DNA of 64,000 bases, from NCBI RefSeq assembly GCF_016887965.1, contig NZ_JAFDVD010000005.1, positions 124,001 through 188,000 on the forward strand, written 5' to 3'. The first letter of the stretch is position 1; each line of letters opens with the position of its first letter. Shown piece after piece: positions 45,300 through 53,373 of the stretch. The translations under genes were made by a program, and so were the position numbers. The notes under the pieces are model-generated. The model made no database searches. It was not told the origin of the DNA and worked only from the letters and a program-made list of their open reading frames with translations. Origin of the DNA: Phycicoccus sonneratiae (GTDB lineage: Bacteria; Actinomycetota; Actinomycetes; Actinomycetales; Dermatophilaceae).

Positions 45300-46895
45300 T
45301 CAGAAGGGTGGGTCGCCACTGGAGGAGCCGCCGATGGTTCGGTGGGACCGGTGGCGGCCTGTCGCCTCGATCGTGGGCCGACCCGGTCGGGGCCACTGGA
45401 TCTCGACGCGGCAGGGCGGTCGCGACGAGTCGGCTCCACCACGGTGCTCGAGGCAGTGCTCGAGGGGGGAGTGCGGGCGGTCCGGCAGCACCGGTGATGG
45501 GTTGTCGGCGGGCGGTGGTGGTGGGTCTGTTCCGGTGTCGGACAGGGTGACCGAGTGGAGCTGGTCGGGTGGGTGGCTGGTGCGGACGCGGCCGGTGGGG
45601 TCGGTCCAGGTCATCGAGGCGTCGGGGTGTAGGACGGCGTGCCAGCCGGGGCGTTGCTTGGTGCGGTGGTGGCGCCGGCAGAGGCAGGCCAGGTTCCGCG
45701 CTGACGTGGGGCCGGTGGGCCAGGGAGTGACGTGGTCGAGGTCGCAGAAACGGGCGGCGACGCTACAGCCGGGGAAGCGACAGTGCCGGTCCCTGGCCCG
45801 GACGAACGCGGCGAGCCGGGCGGTGGGGCGGTAGGCGGTTGTGCTCAGCTCGCCGGTGGGGTCGACGGGTGCGCCGGTGCCCGTGTCGCAGGCCAGGAGG
45901 CGGGTTCGGTCGCGCCCGGCGACCCTCGTGGCAGCGGTCGCGGCCTCGAGCCAGTCACGCCGGACAAGCGCCGGTTCCCCGACGGAGGCGGTGGAGACTT
46001 GCACGAGGTCTCCGGCCGCGCCCGCCGGCAGGGGAGCGGCGGGAGCGGGTGCATCGGCGGGGGTGGTGAGCACGACGTGGACGTCGATGGTGGCCTTGGC
46101 GGTGACGAGGTCGGTCAGCGCCTTCGCGCGGGCGCGGTCGATGCCGAGGCACGTGCCGTCGGCGAGGTACTGCTGGGCGAGGGCGTCGACGGCGGCCCAG
46201 GCACGGCAGGCCTCCTCGGAGGGGAAGGTCCCGAGCCAGGTGTCGACACCCGGCTCGTCGACCCACCGACGGAGCGAGGACTCCGCCCGGGCCCGGACCG
46301 CGCGCCGGCGCAGCAGGTCCGGGGAGACCTTCGCGAGGAGACGCCGCACCCGGCGCCGCAGCCGGGTCGCGTCCTCGGTGGCGAAGTACCCGGACAGGGA
46401 GGCGATGACCGTGGCGGCCACCTCAGCCGGGCACTCCTCCAGCTCGTGCGCGACGACTCCGGCGCGGTACCCGTCGAGCCGCCCCTCGCACATCGCGGCG
46501 TGCAGCCCCCCGAGCCCGGTGCAGGTGTCGGTGCCCTCCGGACCGTCGGCGGCCCGGCGGACCGCGTCCCGGACCCGCCGCTCGGCGGCGACCGCGGACA
46601 GGCACAGCACCCCGGACACGATCGCCGGCGCATCGAGCGAGACGTGCCCGGCGGGCTTGCGGACCTCTCCGAGGGTGCCGTCCTCGGCGACGTCCGGCTC
46701 GATCGCGGCGAGCCGGACGATGACCGAGTCCTGCGCCGCGGCGACGACGTTCGCCAGGGATTGCAGCTCCTCGAGAGCCCGGGACCACTCCTCGACGGAC
46801 CCTTGGCCGTCGGCGGGGGAGAGCAGCCCGGCGACGAGCGTCCGCGCTGCCCGGGCGTCGCGGACGACGTCCTGCGGTGTCGCTGTGGTGGCCAT
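45300..46895 (-). CDS. DUF222 + HNH endonuclease domain protein (copy 2)
   Basis: A 531-residue paralogue of the protein at 6347-7933 in the same orientation. The HNH part has CRFPGCSVAARFCDLDH, an Asn in the ARNLACLC segment and CLCRRHH. DUF222 covers the N-terminal two thirds. The extreme C-termini differ in sequence but both end in PPF. The ATG at 46895 follows a purine-rich leader nearly identical to that of copy 1. The frame extends upstream through the LLM gene on the other strand; that extension is not coding. Confidence 0.9.
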   Translation of the reverse strand: MATTATPQDVVRDARAARTLVAGLLSPADGQGSVEEWSRALEELQSLANVVAAAQDSVIVRLAAIEPDVAEDGTLGEVRKPAGHVSLDAPAIVSGVLCLSAVAAERRVRDAVRRAADGPEGTDTCTGLGGLHAAMCEGRLDGYRAGVVAHELEECPAEVAATVIASLSGYFATEDATRLRRRVRRLLAKVSPDLLRRRAVRARAESSLRRWVDEPGVDTWLGTFPSEEACRAWAAVDALAQQYLADGTCLGIDRARAKALTDLVTAKATIDVHVVLTTPADAPAPAAPLPAGAAGDLVQVSTASVGEPALVRRDWLEAATAATRVAGRDRTRLLACDTGTGAPVDPTGELSTTAYRPTARLAAFVRARDRHCRFPGCSVAARFCDLDHVTPWPTGPTSARNLACLCRRHHRTKQRPGWHAVLHPDASMTWTDPTGRVRTSHPPDQLHSVTLSDTGTDPPPPPADNPSPVLPDRPHSPLEHCLEHRGGADSSRPPCRVEIQWPRPGRPTIEATGRHRSHRTIGGSSSGDPPF

Positions 46896-46926
46896 CGGCT
46901 CCCCCTCCCCTCGTGCCCCCATCCTA
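46896..46926 (-). promoter_or_regulatory. Promoter-leader block of DUF222-HNH copy 2
   Basis: The counterpart of 7934-7964, matching at 29 of 31 positions. TAGGAT (complement of 46921-46926) lies 25 bases before the ATG, followed by a purine-rich ribosome site. Confidence 0.6.
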
Positions 46927-47021
46927 CCCCGGACCACCGACACCGAGCCACCATCCACAGTGCCTATTTCGCTGTGGTCCAACACTTTTCGCCTCGTCAG
47001 CCCCACCGGGTCCGGGTGCGA

Positions 47022-47027
47022 TACTCT
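47022..47027 (+). promoter_or_regulatory. -10 box of the LLM gene (leaderless)
   Basis: TACTCT ends six bases before the ATG at 47034. The gap to the HNH gene is 138 bases with nothing else recognisable. Confidence 0.48.
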
Positions 47028-47033
47028 GCGGAC

Positions 47034-48083
47034 ATGCGTCTCGGACTGGCCGGTGGCTACGCCGGCATGGGTATGGGTGAGGACCTCCTCGAGCTCGTGC
47101 AGGAGGCGGACCGGCTCGGCTACGCCTCGGTGTGGGTCGCCGAGGCGTACGGCTCGGACAGCCCCACCGTCCTCGCCTGGCTCGCCGCCCAGACCGAGCG
47201 GATCGGTCTCGGCGCCGGCGTCATGCAGATCCCCGCGCGCACCCCGGCCATGACGGCGATGACCGCCGCCACCCTCGACACCCTGAGCGGTGGCCGCTTC
47301 CTCCTCGGCCTCGGGGTCTCCGGCCCCCAGGTCAGCGAGGGCTGGCACGGCGTGCGCTTCGAGGACCCGCTCGGCCGCACTCGCGAGTACGTCGACATCG
47401 TCCGCAGCGCGCTGCACCGCGAGAACGTCGCCCACGACGGCGAGCACTTCACCCTGCCGCTGCCCGACGGTCCCGGGAAGTCGCTGCGCCTCACCATCCA
47501 CCCGCCGCGCCCCGACCTGCCGATCTACCTCGCCGCCGTCGGACCCCGCAACCTCCGGCTCACCGGTGAGGTCGCCGACGGCTGGCTGGCGATCTTCCTC
47601 TCGCCCGAGCACTCCGCCGACCAGCTCGCCTCGGTCCGCGAGGCGCGCGCCGCCGCCGGTCGCGGCACCGCCGAGGACCCGATGGACGGCTTCGACACCG
47701 TCGCCACCGTCCCGGTCGTCGTCAGCGACGACCTCGAGGCCGCCCGCGCCGCCGTCGCCCCGTACACCGCCCTCTACATCGGCGGGATGGGCAGCCGCGA
47801 GCAGAACTTCTACAACCGGCTGGCCCGCCGGATGGGCTTCGACGCCGCCGCCGACACCATCCAGGACCTCTACCTCGCCGGGCGCCCCCGCGACGCCGCG
47901 GCCGCCGTGCCGATGGAGCTCGCCGACGCCACCGCCCTCCTCGGGCCCCCGGAGCGGATCGCCGAGCGGGTGGGCCGGTACGCCGACGCCGGCGTCACCA
48001 CGCTCTCGGTCGCCCCGTACGCCCGGACGACCGAGGAGCGCCTCGCCACCCTGCGCCTCATGGCCGAGGTGGTCACCCCCTAG
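47034..48083 (+). CDS. LLM-class F420-dependent oxidoreductase
   Basis: A 349-residue luciferase-like protein of the F420 type (TIGR03559-like). Features are LVQEADRLGYASVWVAEAYGSD, IGLGAGVMQIPARTPAMTAM, GRFLLGLGVSGPQVSEGWHG and PIYLAAVGPRNLRLTGEVADG. Substrate unknown. Its TAG stop forms the start of the uppP -10 box. It is unrelated in detail to the LLM gene by glgC. Confidence 0.88.
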   Translation: MRLGLAGGYAGMGMGEDLLELVQEADRLGYASVWVAEAYGSDSPTVLAWLAAQTERIGLGAGVMQIPARTPAMTAMTAATLDTLSGGRFLLGLGVSGPQVSEGWHGVRFEDPLGRTREYVDIVRSALHRENVAHDGEHFTLPLPDGPGKSLRLTIHPPRPDLPIYLAAVGPRNLRLTGEVADGWLAIFLSPEHSADQLASVREARAAAGRGTAEDPMDGFDTVATVPVVVSDDLEAARAAVAPYTALYIGGMGSREQNFYNRLARRMGFDAAADTIQDLYLAGRPRDAAAAVPMELADATALLGPPERIAERVGRYADAGVTTLSVAPYARTTEERLATLRLMAEVVTP

Positions 48084-48086
48084 GCT
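48081..48086 (+). promoter_or_regulatory. -10 box of uppP, overlapping the LLM stop codon
   Basis: TAGGCT begins with the LLM stop codon TAG and ends six bases before the uppP GTG at 48093, so uppP can be transcribed separately and leaderless. Confidence 0.48.
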
Positions 48087-48092
48087 CGGCGG

Positions 48093-48956
48093 GTGCCCAT
48101 CGAGCTCACCTACCTGCAGGCCGTCGTCCTCGGCGTCGTCGAGGGACTCACCGAGTTCCTCCCGATCTCCTCCACGGGACACCTGACCATCGCCGAGCAC
48201 CTGCTCGGCCTGCCGGTCGACGACAAGGCGGTCACGGCGTACACCGCGATCATCCAGATCGGCGCGATCGCCGCGACCTTCATCTACTTCGCGCGCAAGA
48301 TCGGCCGGCTGGTCGCCGCCTGGGTGAAGGGGTTGTCCGACAACGCCTCCCGCGAGAGCCACGACTACCGGCTGGCCTGGGTCGTCATCGTCGGCTCGAT
48401 CCCCGTGGGCCTCGTCGGGTTCGCCCTCAAGGACGTCATCTCCGGGCCGCTGCGCAGCCTCTGGGTCGTGGCCGCCGCGCTGGTGCTCTGGAGCGCGGTC
48501 ATCTGGTGGGCCGAGCGCCGGCACGACGCCCTCGAGGCGTCGGGCACGCAGCGCGGTGAGGGCGACCTCACGCTCCGCGACGGGCTCGTCATCGGGCTCG
48601 TTCAGTGCTTCAGCCTCGTCCCGGGCGTCTCGCGCTCGGGCGCGACGATCTCCGCCGGGCTCGTCCGCGGGATCAACCGCGTCACCGCCACCGAGCTCTC
48701 GTTCTTCATGGCCATCCCGGCCCTCACCGCGGCCGGCCTCTTCGAGCTGCTCGACGCCTGGGACGACCTCAAGGTCCTCGGGGCGGGCCAGATGCTCGTC
48801 GGCATCGTCGTCGCCTTCGTCACCGCCTACGCCTCGATCGCGTGGCTGCTGCGCTTCGTCGCGACGAACTCGCTGCGCCCCTTCGTCTGGTACCGCGTGG
48901 CGCTCGGGATCATCCTCGCGGTGGCCCTCGGCGCGGGCTGGATCAGCGCCACCTGA
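48093..48956 (+). CDS. uppP: UppP/BacA undecaprenyl-diphosphatase
   Basis: A 287-residue membrane enzyme that recycles the lipid carrier of cell-wall synthesis and is linked to bacitracin tolerance. The catalytic motifs are EGLTEFLPISSTGH (residues 17-30) and PGVSRSGATI in the second half, on opposite re-entrant loops. About eight membrane segments are visible. It belongs to the uppP-phosphatase-DUF3090-SCO1664-mshC neighbourhood found in mycobacteria (Rv2136c side, from memory). Confidence 0.95.
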   Translation: MPIELTYLQAVVLGVVEGLTEFLPISSTGHLTIAEHLLGLPVDDKAVTAYTAIIQIGAIAATFIYFARKIGRLVAAWVKGLSDNASRESHDYRLAWVVIVGSIPVGLVGFALKDVISGPLRSLWVVAAALVLWSAVIWWAERRHDALEASGTQRGEGDLTLRDGLVIGLVQCFSLVPGVSRSGATISAGLVRGINRVTATELSFFMAIPALTAAGLFELLDAWDDLKVLGAGQMLVGIVVAFVTAYASIAWLLRFVATNSLRPFVWYRVALGIILAVALGAGWISAT

Positions 48957-48977
48957 CCGCAGGCCCGCCCGGCCGGC

Positions 48978-49994
48978 TCAGAGCCAGCCGCTGCGCTTGA
49001 AGGCGCGGTACAACACGGTGCAGGCGCCGGCCATCACGAGCAGCACGACGAAGTAGCCGTACCGGAACTCACTGCCGCCGACGTCGATGCTCGCCGACAG
49101 CTCGGGCATGTACTCGAAGTTCATGCCGTACACGCCGGCGATCATCGTCGGCAGCGCGGCGATGGCGACCCACGCCGAGATGCGCCGCATGTCGTCGTTC
49201 TGCTGCACCGACACCTGCGCGAGGTGCGCCGAGAGGATGCCCGAGAGCAGGTCGTCGTAGGACTCGACGTGGTCGATGACGCCCTGGAGGTGGTCGGAGA
49301 CGTCGCGCATGAGCAGCCGCAGCTCGCCCTCGGGCACGGGGGAGCGAGGGGAGGACCAGAGCATCTTCAGCGGCTCGGCGAGCGGCATGGCGGCCCGGCG
49401 GAACTCGAGGACCTCGCGCTTGAGGCGGTAGATCGAGCCGGTGTCGGTGCGCACGTCGGAGAAGACGGCCGTCTCGAGCTCGTCGAGGTCGGTCTCGACC
49501 TCCCCGTCGATCTCGACGTAGCCGTCGACCACCCGGTCGAGGACGCGGTGCAGCACCCCGAGCGGCCCGTGCCGCAGCGCCTCGGCATCGGCCTCGAGCT
49601 CCTTGCGGATCCCCGTGAGCGGCGTCAGCTCCCCGCGGCGGACGGTGACGACGAACCGGTCGCCGACGAAGACCATCACCTCGCCGGTCTCGATGTCGGA
49701 GGTCCGGTCGATGTACCGCAGCGGCTTGAGGACGACGAAGACCGTGTCGTCGTAGAGCTCGACCTTGGCCCGCTGCCGGCCCTTGACCGCGTCCTCGACG
49801 GCCAGCGGGTGCAGCTGGAGCTCGTCGTTGACCTCGTCGAACTCGGCCTGGGTCGGGTCCTTGAGCCCGATCCAGAGGAAGGCGGTGGGGTCGTCGCCGG
49901 CGCGCAGGGCGTCGAGCTCGTCGGAGAGGTCGCCGCACACGCGACGGTGCCCGTCCTCGTAGATGGCGCGGTCGACGATCACGGGCGCCATCAT
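48978..49994 (-). CDS. corA: CorA-family magnesium/divalent cation channel
   Basis: A 338-residue CorA. A large cytosolic domain with long helices (PLAVEDAVKGRQRAKVELYD, then the stalk LLMRDVSDHLQGVIDHVESY) is followed by two C-terminal membrane segments. The selectivity motif YGMNFEYMPEL lies after TM1 (ISAWVAIAALPTMIAGV). Two adjacent ATG codons (49994 and 49991) are possible starts. It converges on uppP. Confidence 0.92.
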   Translation of the reverse strand: MMAPVIVDRAIYEDGHRRVCGDLSDELDALRAGDDPTAFLWIGLKDPTQAEFDEVNDELQLHPLAVEDAVKGRQRAKVELYDDTVFVVLKPLRYIDRTSDIETGEVMVFVGDRFVVTVRRGELTPLTGIRKELEADAEALRHGPLGVLHRVLDRVVDGYVEIDGEVETDLDELETAVFSDVRTDTGSIYRLKREVLEFRRAAMPLAEPLKMLWSSPRSPVPEGELRLLMRDVSDHLQGVIDHVESYDDLLSGILSAHLAQVSVQQNDDMRRISAWVAIAALPTMIAGVYGMNFEYMPELSASIDVGGSEFRYGYFVVLLVMAGACTVLYRAFKRSGWL

Positions 49995-50033
49995 CCCCGA
50001 CCCGGCCCGGGAGGCGGTGCATCCGGGTGCGCC

Positions 50034-50039
50034 TAGCAT
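50034..50039 (+). promoter_or_regulatory. -10 box of the histidine phosphatase gene (leaderless)
   Basis: TAGCAT ends eight bases before the GTG at 50048. Confidence 0.42.
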
Positions 50040-50047
50040 GTCCTCTC

Positions 50048-50740
50048 GTGGCCATCGTCCTGCTCCTGCGGCACGGGCACTCGACGGCCAACGCCGCCGG
50101 GGTGCTCGCCGGCTGGAGCGAAGGGGTCGGGCTCACCGACACCGGTCGCGGCCAGGCCGAGCGCACCGCCGAGCGGCTCGCCGCCCTCACCGTCGTGCGG
50201 GCCGTGAGCAGCCCGCTCCAGCGCTGCCTCGAGACGGTGGCCATCGCGCTCCCCGGTCTCGACCCGAGCACCGACGACCGGTTGGGGGAGTGCCACTACG
50301 GCGGATGGACGGGCCGGCCGCTCGCCGAGGCCGCCAAGGACCCGCTGTGGCGGGTCATCCAGGACGACCCGGCCTCGGCGACCTTCCCCGCGTCCGACGA
50401 GCACCGCGCGGAGTCCCTCGGGCAGATGGCCGAGCGCGTCGTCGGTGGCGTGCGCGCCCTCGACGCCGAGGTCGAGGCCGAGCACGGGCGGGCCGCGGTC
50501 TGGGTCGCCGTCAGCCACGGCGACCCCATCAAGGCCGTCGTGGCCGAGGCGGTCGGCGCGGGCATCGGTGGGCTGCAACGGGTCCGGGTCGACCCCGGCT
50601 CGGTGACCGCGGTGCACGTCACGTCCAACCGCATGGTCCTGCTCGCGAGCAACACCCACGCCGGCGACCTCGCCGGCCTCGTCGCGCTGCCGACCGCCCA
50701 CGACGCGGGCGACTCGACGGTGGGTGGGGGAGCGGGCTGA
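50048..50740 (+). CDS. Histidine phosphatase (MSMEG_4193-type phosphomutase-like)
   Basis: A 230-residue histidine phosphatase. The catalytic RHG is in VLLLRHGHSTAN, with the second arginine in SSPLQRCLET. Glu is in LGECHYGGWTGRPL, and the C-terminal His is in VWVAVSHGDPIKAVVAEA. The family is fixed in actinobacterial genomes next to DUF3090 and SCO1664-type genes. Substrate uncertain (phosphoglycerate or an unknown sugar phosphate). Here a metal transporter operon separates it from DUF3090. Confidence 0.88.
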   Translation: MAIVLLLRHGHSTANAAGVLAGWSEGVGLTDTGRGQAERTAERLAALTVVRAVSSPLQRCLETVAIALPGLDPSTDDRLGECHYGGWTGRPLAEAAKDPLWRVIQDDPASATFPASDEHRAESLGQMAERVVGGVRALDAEVEAEHGRAAVWVAVSHGDPIKAVVAEAVGAGIGGLQRVRVDPGSVTAVHVTSNRMVLLASNTHAGDLAGLVALPTAHDAGDSTVGGGAG

Positions 50741-50782
50741 CCGGTCGGAGGGGTTCGGGCTCCCGGTGTTGATCGCCCTGCT

Positions 50783-50827
50783 TGTTGCGAATACTGTGCA
50801 GCAAGGTGTTGCGAACACTTCGCAACA
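50783..50827 (+). promoter_or_regulatory. Tandem Nur-like metal-regulator operator before cbiM
   Basis: A perfect 9-3-9 inverted repeat, tgttgcgaa (50807-50815), cac, ttcgcaaca (50819-50827), lies 25 bases before the cbiM ATG. Read as TTGCGA-ACACT-TCGCAA it fits the TTGCAA-N5-TTGCAA box of the nickel-sensing Fur protein Nur. A second tgttgcgaa (50783-50791), 24 bases upstream, is followed by a degenerate other half (gtgcag). No cobalamin riboswitch was found. The sites are well placed to repress the operon when metal is plentiful. Confidence 0.62.
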
Positions 50828-50852
50828 ACGCGCCGCAGCCAGGGAGGCCACC

Positions 50853-51542
50853 ATGCACGTCCCCGACGGGTTCCTCGACGCACCGACGTCGGTCGCCACG
50901 GGCGTCGTCGCGGCCGGCGTCGTCGGCGCCTCCCTCGTCCGCGCCTCGCGGCGCGAGCTCGACGAGCGCACCGCACCGCTGGCCGGGCTCGTGGCGGTGT
51001 TCGTCTTCGCGGCCCAGATGGTCAACTTCCCGGTGGGCGCCGGCACCTCCGGGCACCTGCTCGGCGCCGCCCTCGCGGCCGTCCTCGTCGGGCCGGCGAC
51101 GGCGACGCTCTGCCTCACCGTCGTGCTCGCCGTGCAGGCCTTCCTCTTCGCCGACGGCGGCGTCACCGCGCTCGGCACGAACGTCCTCCTCATGGGGGTC
51201 GTCGGGGTCTGGGTCGGCTACGGCGTGGCCCGGGCGGTGCTCTCGGTGCTGCCCCGCCGGCTCCCGAGCATCCCCGTCGCCGGGGCGGTGGGCGCCGCCG
51301 TGAGCGTGCCGGTCGCCGCCCTCGCCTTCACCGGCCTCTACGCCGTCGGGGGAGCGGCCCCCATCCCGCTCGGCTCGCTCGCCACGGCGATGGTCGGCTG
51401 GCACCTCCTCATCGGGCTCGGGGAGGCCGCCATCACCTTCCTCGCGGTGTCGAGCATCGTCGCCGCCCGACCCGACCTCGTCCACGTCGCGCGAGGACGG
51501 ATGCCGGCCCTCGAGCTGCGCACCCCCGAGGTCGTCGCGTGA
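50853..51542 (+). CDS. cbiM: CbiM/NikM-type substrate-binding membrane component of a Co/Ni ECF transporter
   Basis: A 229-residue S-component. It begins MHVPDGFLDAPTS, the Met-His-x-Pro N-terminus whose His binds the metal in CbiM/NikM, followed by about six to seven membrane segments (LLGAALAAVLVGPATATL, GTNVLLMGVVGVWVGYGVA). The ATG is set by agggaggccacc; a longer in-frame start would bury the conserved N-terminus. It is first of cbiM-cbiN-cbiQ-cbiO. The metal (Co or Ni) cannot be told from the protein, but the operator favours nickel. Confidence 0.92.
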   Translation: MHVPDGFLDAPTSVATGVVAAGVVGASLVRASRRELDERTAPLAGLVAVFVFAAQMVNFPVGAGTSGHLLGAALAAVLVGPATATLCLTVVLAVQAFLFADGGVTALGTNVLLMGVVGVWVGYGVARAVLSVLPRRLPSIPVAGAVGAAVSVPVAALAFTGLYAVGGAAPIPLGSLATAMVGWHLLIGLGEAAITFLAVSSIVAARPDLVHVARGRMPALELRTPEVVA

Positions 51543-51871
51543 GCGCCCCGACCGCCGCTGCGCGCATCAGCACCCGACGCCTCGTCCTCGTCGGCCTCGC
51601 CGTCTGCCTCGTCATCGCCGGGGTCGTCTCGTTCTACGCCTCGAGCCACCCGGACGGCCTCGAGTACGTCGCCGGCTCGCTCGGGTTCGACGGGGTCGCG
51701 CAGGACTCCGCCACGGCCGGCTCGCCGCTCGCCGACTACGCCGTGCGCGGGGTCTCCGACAACCGCCTCTCCGGGGGGCTCGCGGGCCTCGTCGGAGCGG
51801 TCGTCACCGGCCTCCTGATGTTCGGCCTCGTGATGCTCGCGCGCCGGCGCGCGCCGCGCGGGCGGGACTGA
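51539..51871 (+). CDS. CbiN/NikN-like PDGLE-domain component
   Basis: A 110-residue protein with two membrane segments (about 14-35 and 83-103) and the PDGLE motif at 38-42 (SSHPDGLEYVAGSLGFD) that defines the CbiN/NikN accessory domain, followed by the usual PLADYAVRGV. It is needed with CbiM for metal uptake. The GTG overlaps the cbiM stop. Confidence 0.9.
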   Translation: MSAPTAAARISTRRLVLVGLAVCLVIAGVVSFYASSHPDGLEYVAGSLGFDGVAQDSATAGSPLADYAVRGVSDNRLSGGLAGLVGAVVTGLLMFGLVMLARRRAPRGRD

Positions 51872-52636
51872 GTGGGCTCCGGCCCCGGGGAGCACCTGCA
51901 CGTCGAGGGCGACAGCCCGCTCCACCGCCTCCCCGCCCACGTCAAGCTCATCGGGCTCGTCGCGTTCGTGCTCGCCGTCGTCGCGGTGCCGTCGCCCGCG
52001 CACGCCGTCCTCGCCGGTCTGCTCCTCCTCGCCGTGGGGCTCGTCCTCGCCACCCGGGTCCCCGCCCGGCACGTCCTGCCCCGGCTGGCCGTCGAGACGC
52101 CCTTCGCCGTCTTCGCCCTCGTCCTGCCGTTCGTCGCCGTCGGCCCGCAGGTCGAGCTCGGGCCGGTCTCGGTGTCGCAGACCGGGCTCACCGCGGCCGT
52201 CGCCCTGCTCCTCAAGGGCACGACGGGCGTGCTCGCGGCGGTCGCCTTCGCCGTCACCACCCGCCCCCGCGACCTCGTCCGCGCCCTGCAGCACCTGCGC
52301 GTCCCCGACCCGCTCGTGCTCATCGCGTCCTTCATGGTCCGCTACGTCGACGTCGTCGCCGACCAGCTGCGCCGGATGAAGGTGGCCCGCGCCTCCCGCG
52401 GCTTCAGCGCCCGGTCGGTGCGGGCCTGGCCGGTGCTCGCCGCCGGGACCGGGGCCCTCTTCATCCGCAGCTACGAGCGCGGCGAGCGGGTCCACCTCGC
52501 AATGGTCAGCCGCGGCTGGACCGGCCGGATGCCGATGACCTCCCCCCTCACCGCCACGCGCCGCGACTGGGCGACCGGCCTCGCTCCGGCCCTCGTCGCG
52601 GCGGTCGCGGCGGCCACCGTGATGATGGTGCCGTGA
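51872..52636 (+). CDS. cbiQ: CbiQ, ECF transporter transmembrane coupling protein
   Basis: A 254-residue T-component with about five membrane segments. It starts SPLHRLPAHVKLIGLVAFVL. The coupling helices carry MKVARASRGFS and the second A-R-G-like motif LAMVSRGWTGRM, which bind the ATPase. The GTG follows the CbiN stop directly, and the stop overlaps cbiO by four bases. Confidence 0.92.
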   Translation: MGSGPGEHLHVEGDSPLHRLPAHVKLIGLVAFVLAVVAVPSPAHAVLAGLLLLAVGLVLATRVPARHVLPRLAVETPFAVFALVLPFVAVGPQVELGPVSVSQTGLTAAVALLLKGTTGVLAAVAFAVTTRPRDLVRALQHLRVPDPLVLIASFMVRYVDVVADQLRRMKVARASRGFSARSVRAWPVLAAGTGALFIRSYERGERVHLAMVSRGWTGRMPMTSPLTATRRDWATGLAPALVAAVAAATVMMVP

Positions 52637-53364
52637 CCACCCCCGTCCTCGACCTGCGCGGTGTCGCCTACGCCTACCCCGGCGGCCACCAGGCCCTCTT
52701 CGGTGTCGACCTGCACGTCCACCCGGGGGAGCGGGTCGCGCTGCTCGGGCCCAACGGGGCCGGCAAGACGACGCTCGTGCTCCACCTCAACGGTGTCCTC
52801 ACGCCCGGCCGGGGCTCGGTGACGGTCTCCGGCCTGCCGGTCACCGAGGAGAACCTCCTCGAGGTCCGCCGGCGGGTGGGCATCGTCTTCCAGGACCCCG
52901 ACGACCAGCTCTTCATGCCGACCGTCCGCGACGACGTCGCCTTCGGACCGGCCAACCTCGGCCTGCGCGGCGCCGAGCTCGACGCGCGGGTGCACGAGGC
53001 GCTGTCCGCCGTCGGGGTCGACGACCTCGCCGACCGGGCGCCGCACCACCTGTCCTTCGGCCAGCGCCGCCGGGTGGCCATCGCCACCGTGCTCGCGATG
53101 CGCCCGGAGATCCTCGTCCTCGACGAGCCGTCGTCGAACCTCGACCCGGCCTCCCGGCGCGAGCTCGCCGACATCCTCCGCGGCCTCGACGTGACGATCC
53201 TCATGGTCACCCACGACCTGCCCTACGCGGTCGAGCTCTGCGAGCGCTCGGTCGTGCTCTCCGAGGGCACGGTCGTCGCCGACGGCGGCACCCGGGCGCT
53301 GCTCGCCGACGGCGACCTCATGGCCCGCCACCGCCTCGAGCTGCCCGTGGGGTTCTCGATCTAG
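52633..53364 (+). CDS. cbiO: CbiO, ECF transporter ATPase
   Basis: A 243-residue ATPase for the Co/Ni uptake complex. Walker A is GPNGAGKTT (39-47). The Q-loop is FQDPDDQLFMPTVRDDVAFG, typical of ECF ATPases, followed by the signature LSFGQRRRVAIATVLAM, Walker B EILVLDEPSSNLD and H-loop MVTHDLPYAVEL. One ATPase gene is present, so it should form a homodimer. Confidence 0.94.
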   Translation: MTTPVLDLRGVAYAYPGGHQALFGVDLHVHPGERVALLGPNGAGKTTLVLHLNGVLTPGRGSVTVSGLPVTEENLLEVRRRVGIVFQDPDDQLFMPTVRDDVAFGPANLGLRGAELDARVHEALSAVGVDDLADRAPHHLSFGQRRRVAIATVLAMRPEILVLDEPSSNLDPASRRELADILRGLDVTILMVTHDLPYAVELCERSVVLSEGTVVADGGTRALLADGDLMARHRLELPVGFSI

Positions 53365-53367
53365 GGT
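53362..53367 (+). promoter_or_regulatory. -10 box of the DUF3090 gene, overlapping the cbiO stop
   Basis: TAGGGT begins with the cbiO stop codon and ends six bases before the DUF3090 ATG at 53374. It restores separate control of the housekeeping genes downstream of the inserted transporter operon. Confidence 0.48.
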
Positions 53368-53373
53368 GGAGCC

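Noticed and set aside
45732-47033. In-frame upstream extension of the LLM gene to 45732
   Set aside because: It would cross the DUF222-HNH gene antisense. The LLM family begins at the ATG at 47034, with a -10 box before it.
50724-50852. In-frame N-terminal extension of cbiM
   Set aside because: CbiM needs its MHxP N-terminus, the chosen ATG has a strong ribosome site, and the extension would read through the operator palindrome.
50741-50852. Cobalamin riboswitch before the cbi operon
   Set aside because: The 112 bases are too short, and no B12-box-like element was found; the region is explained by the palindrome and a ribosome site.
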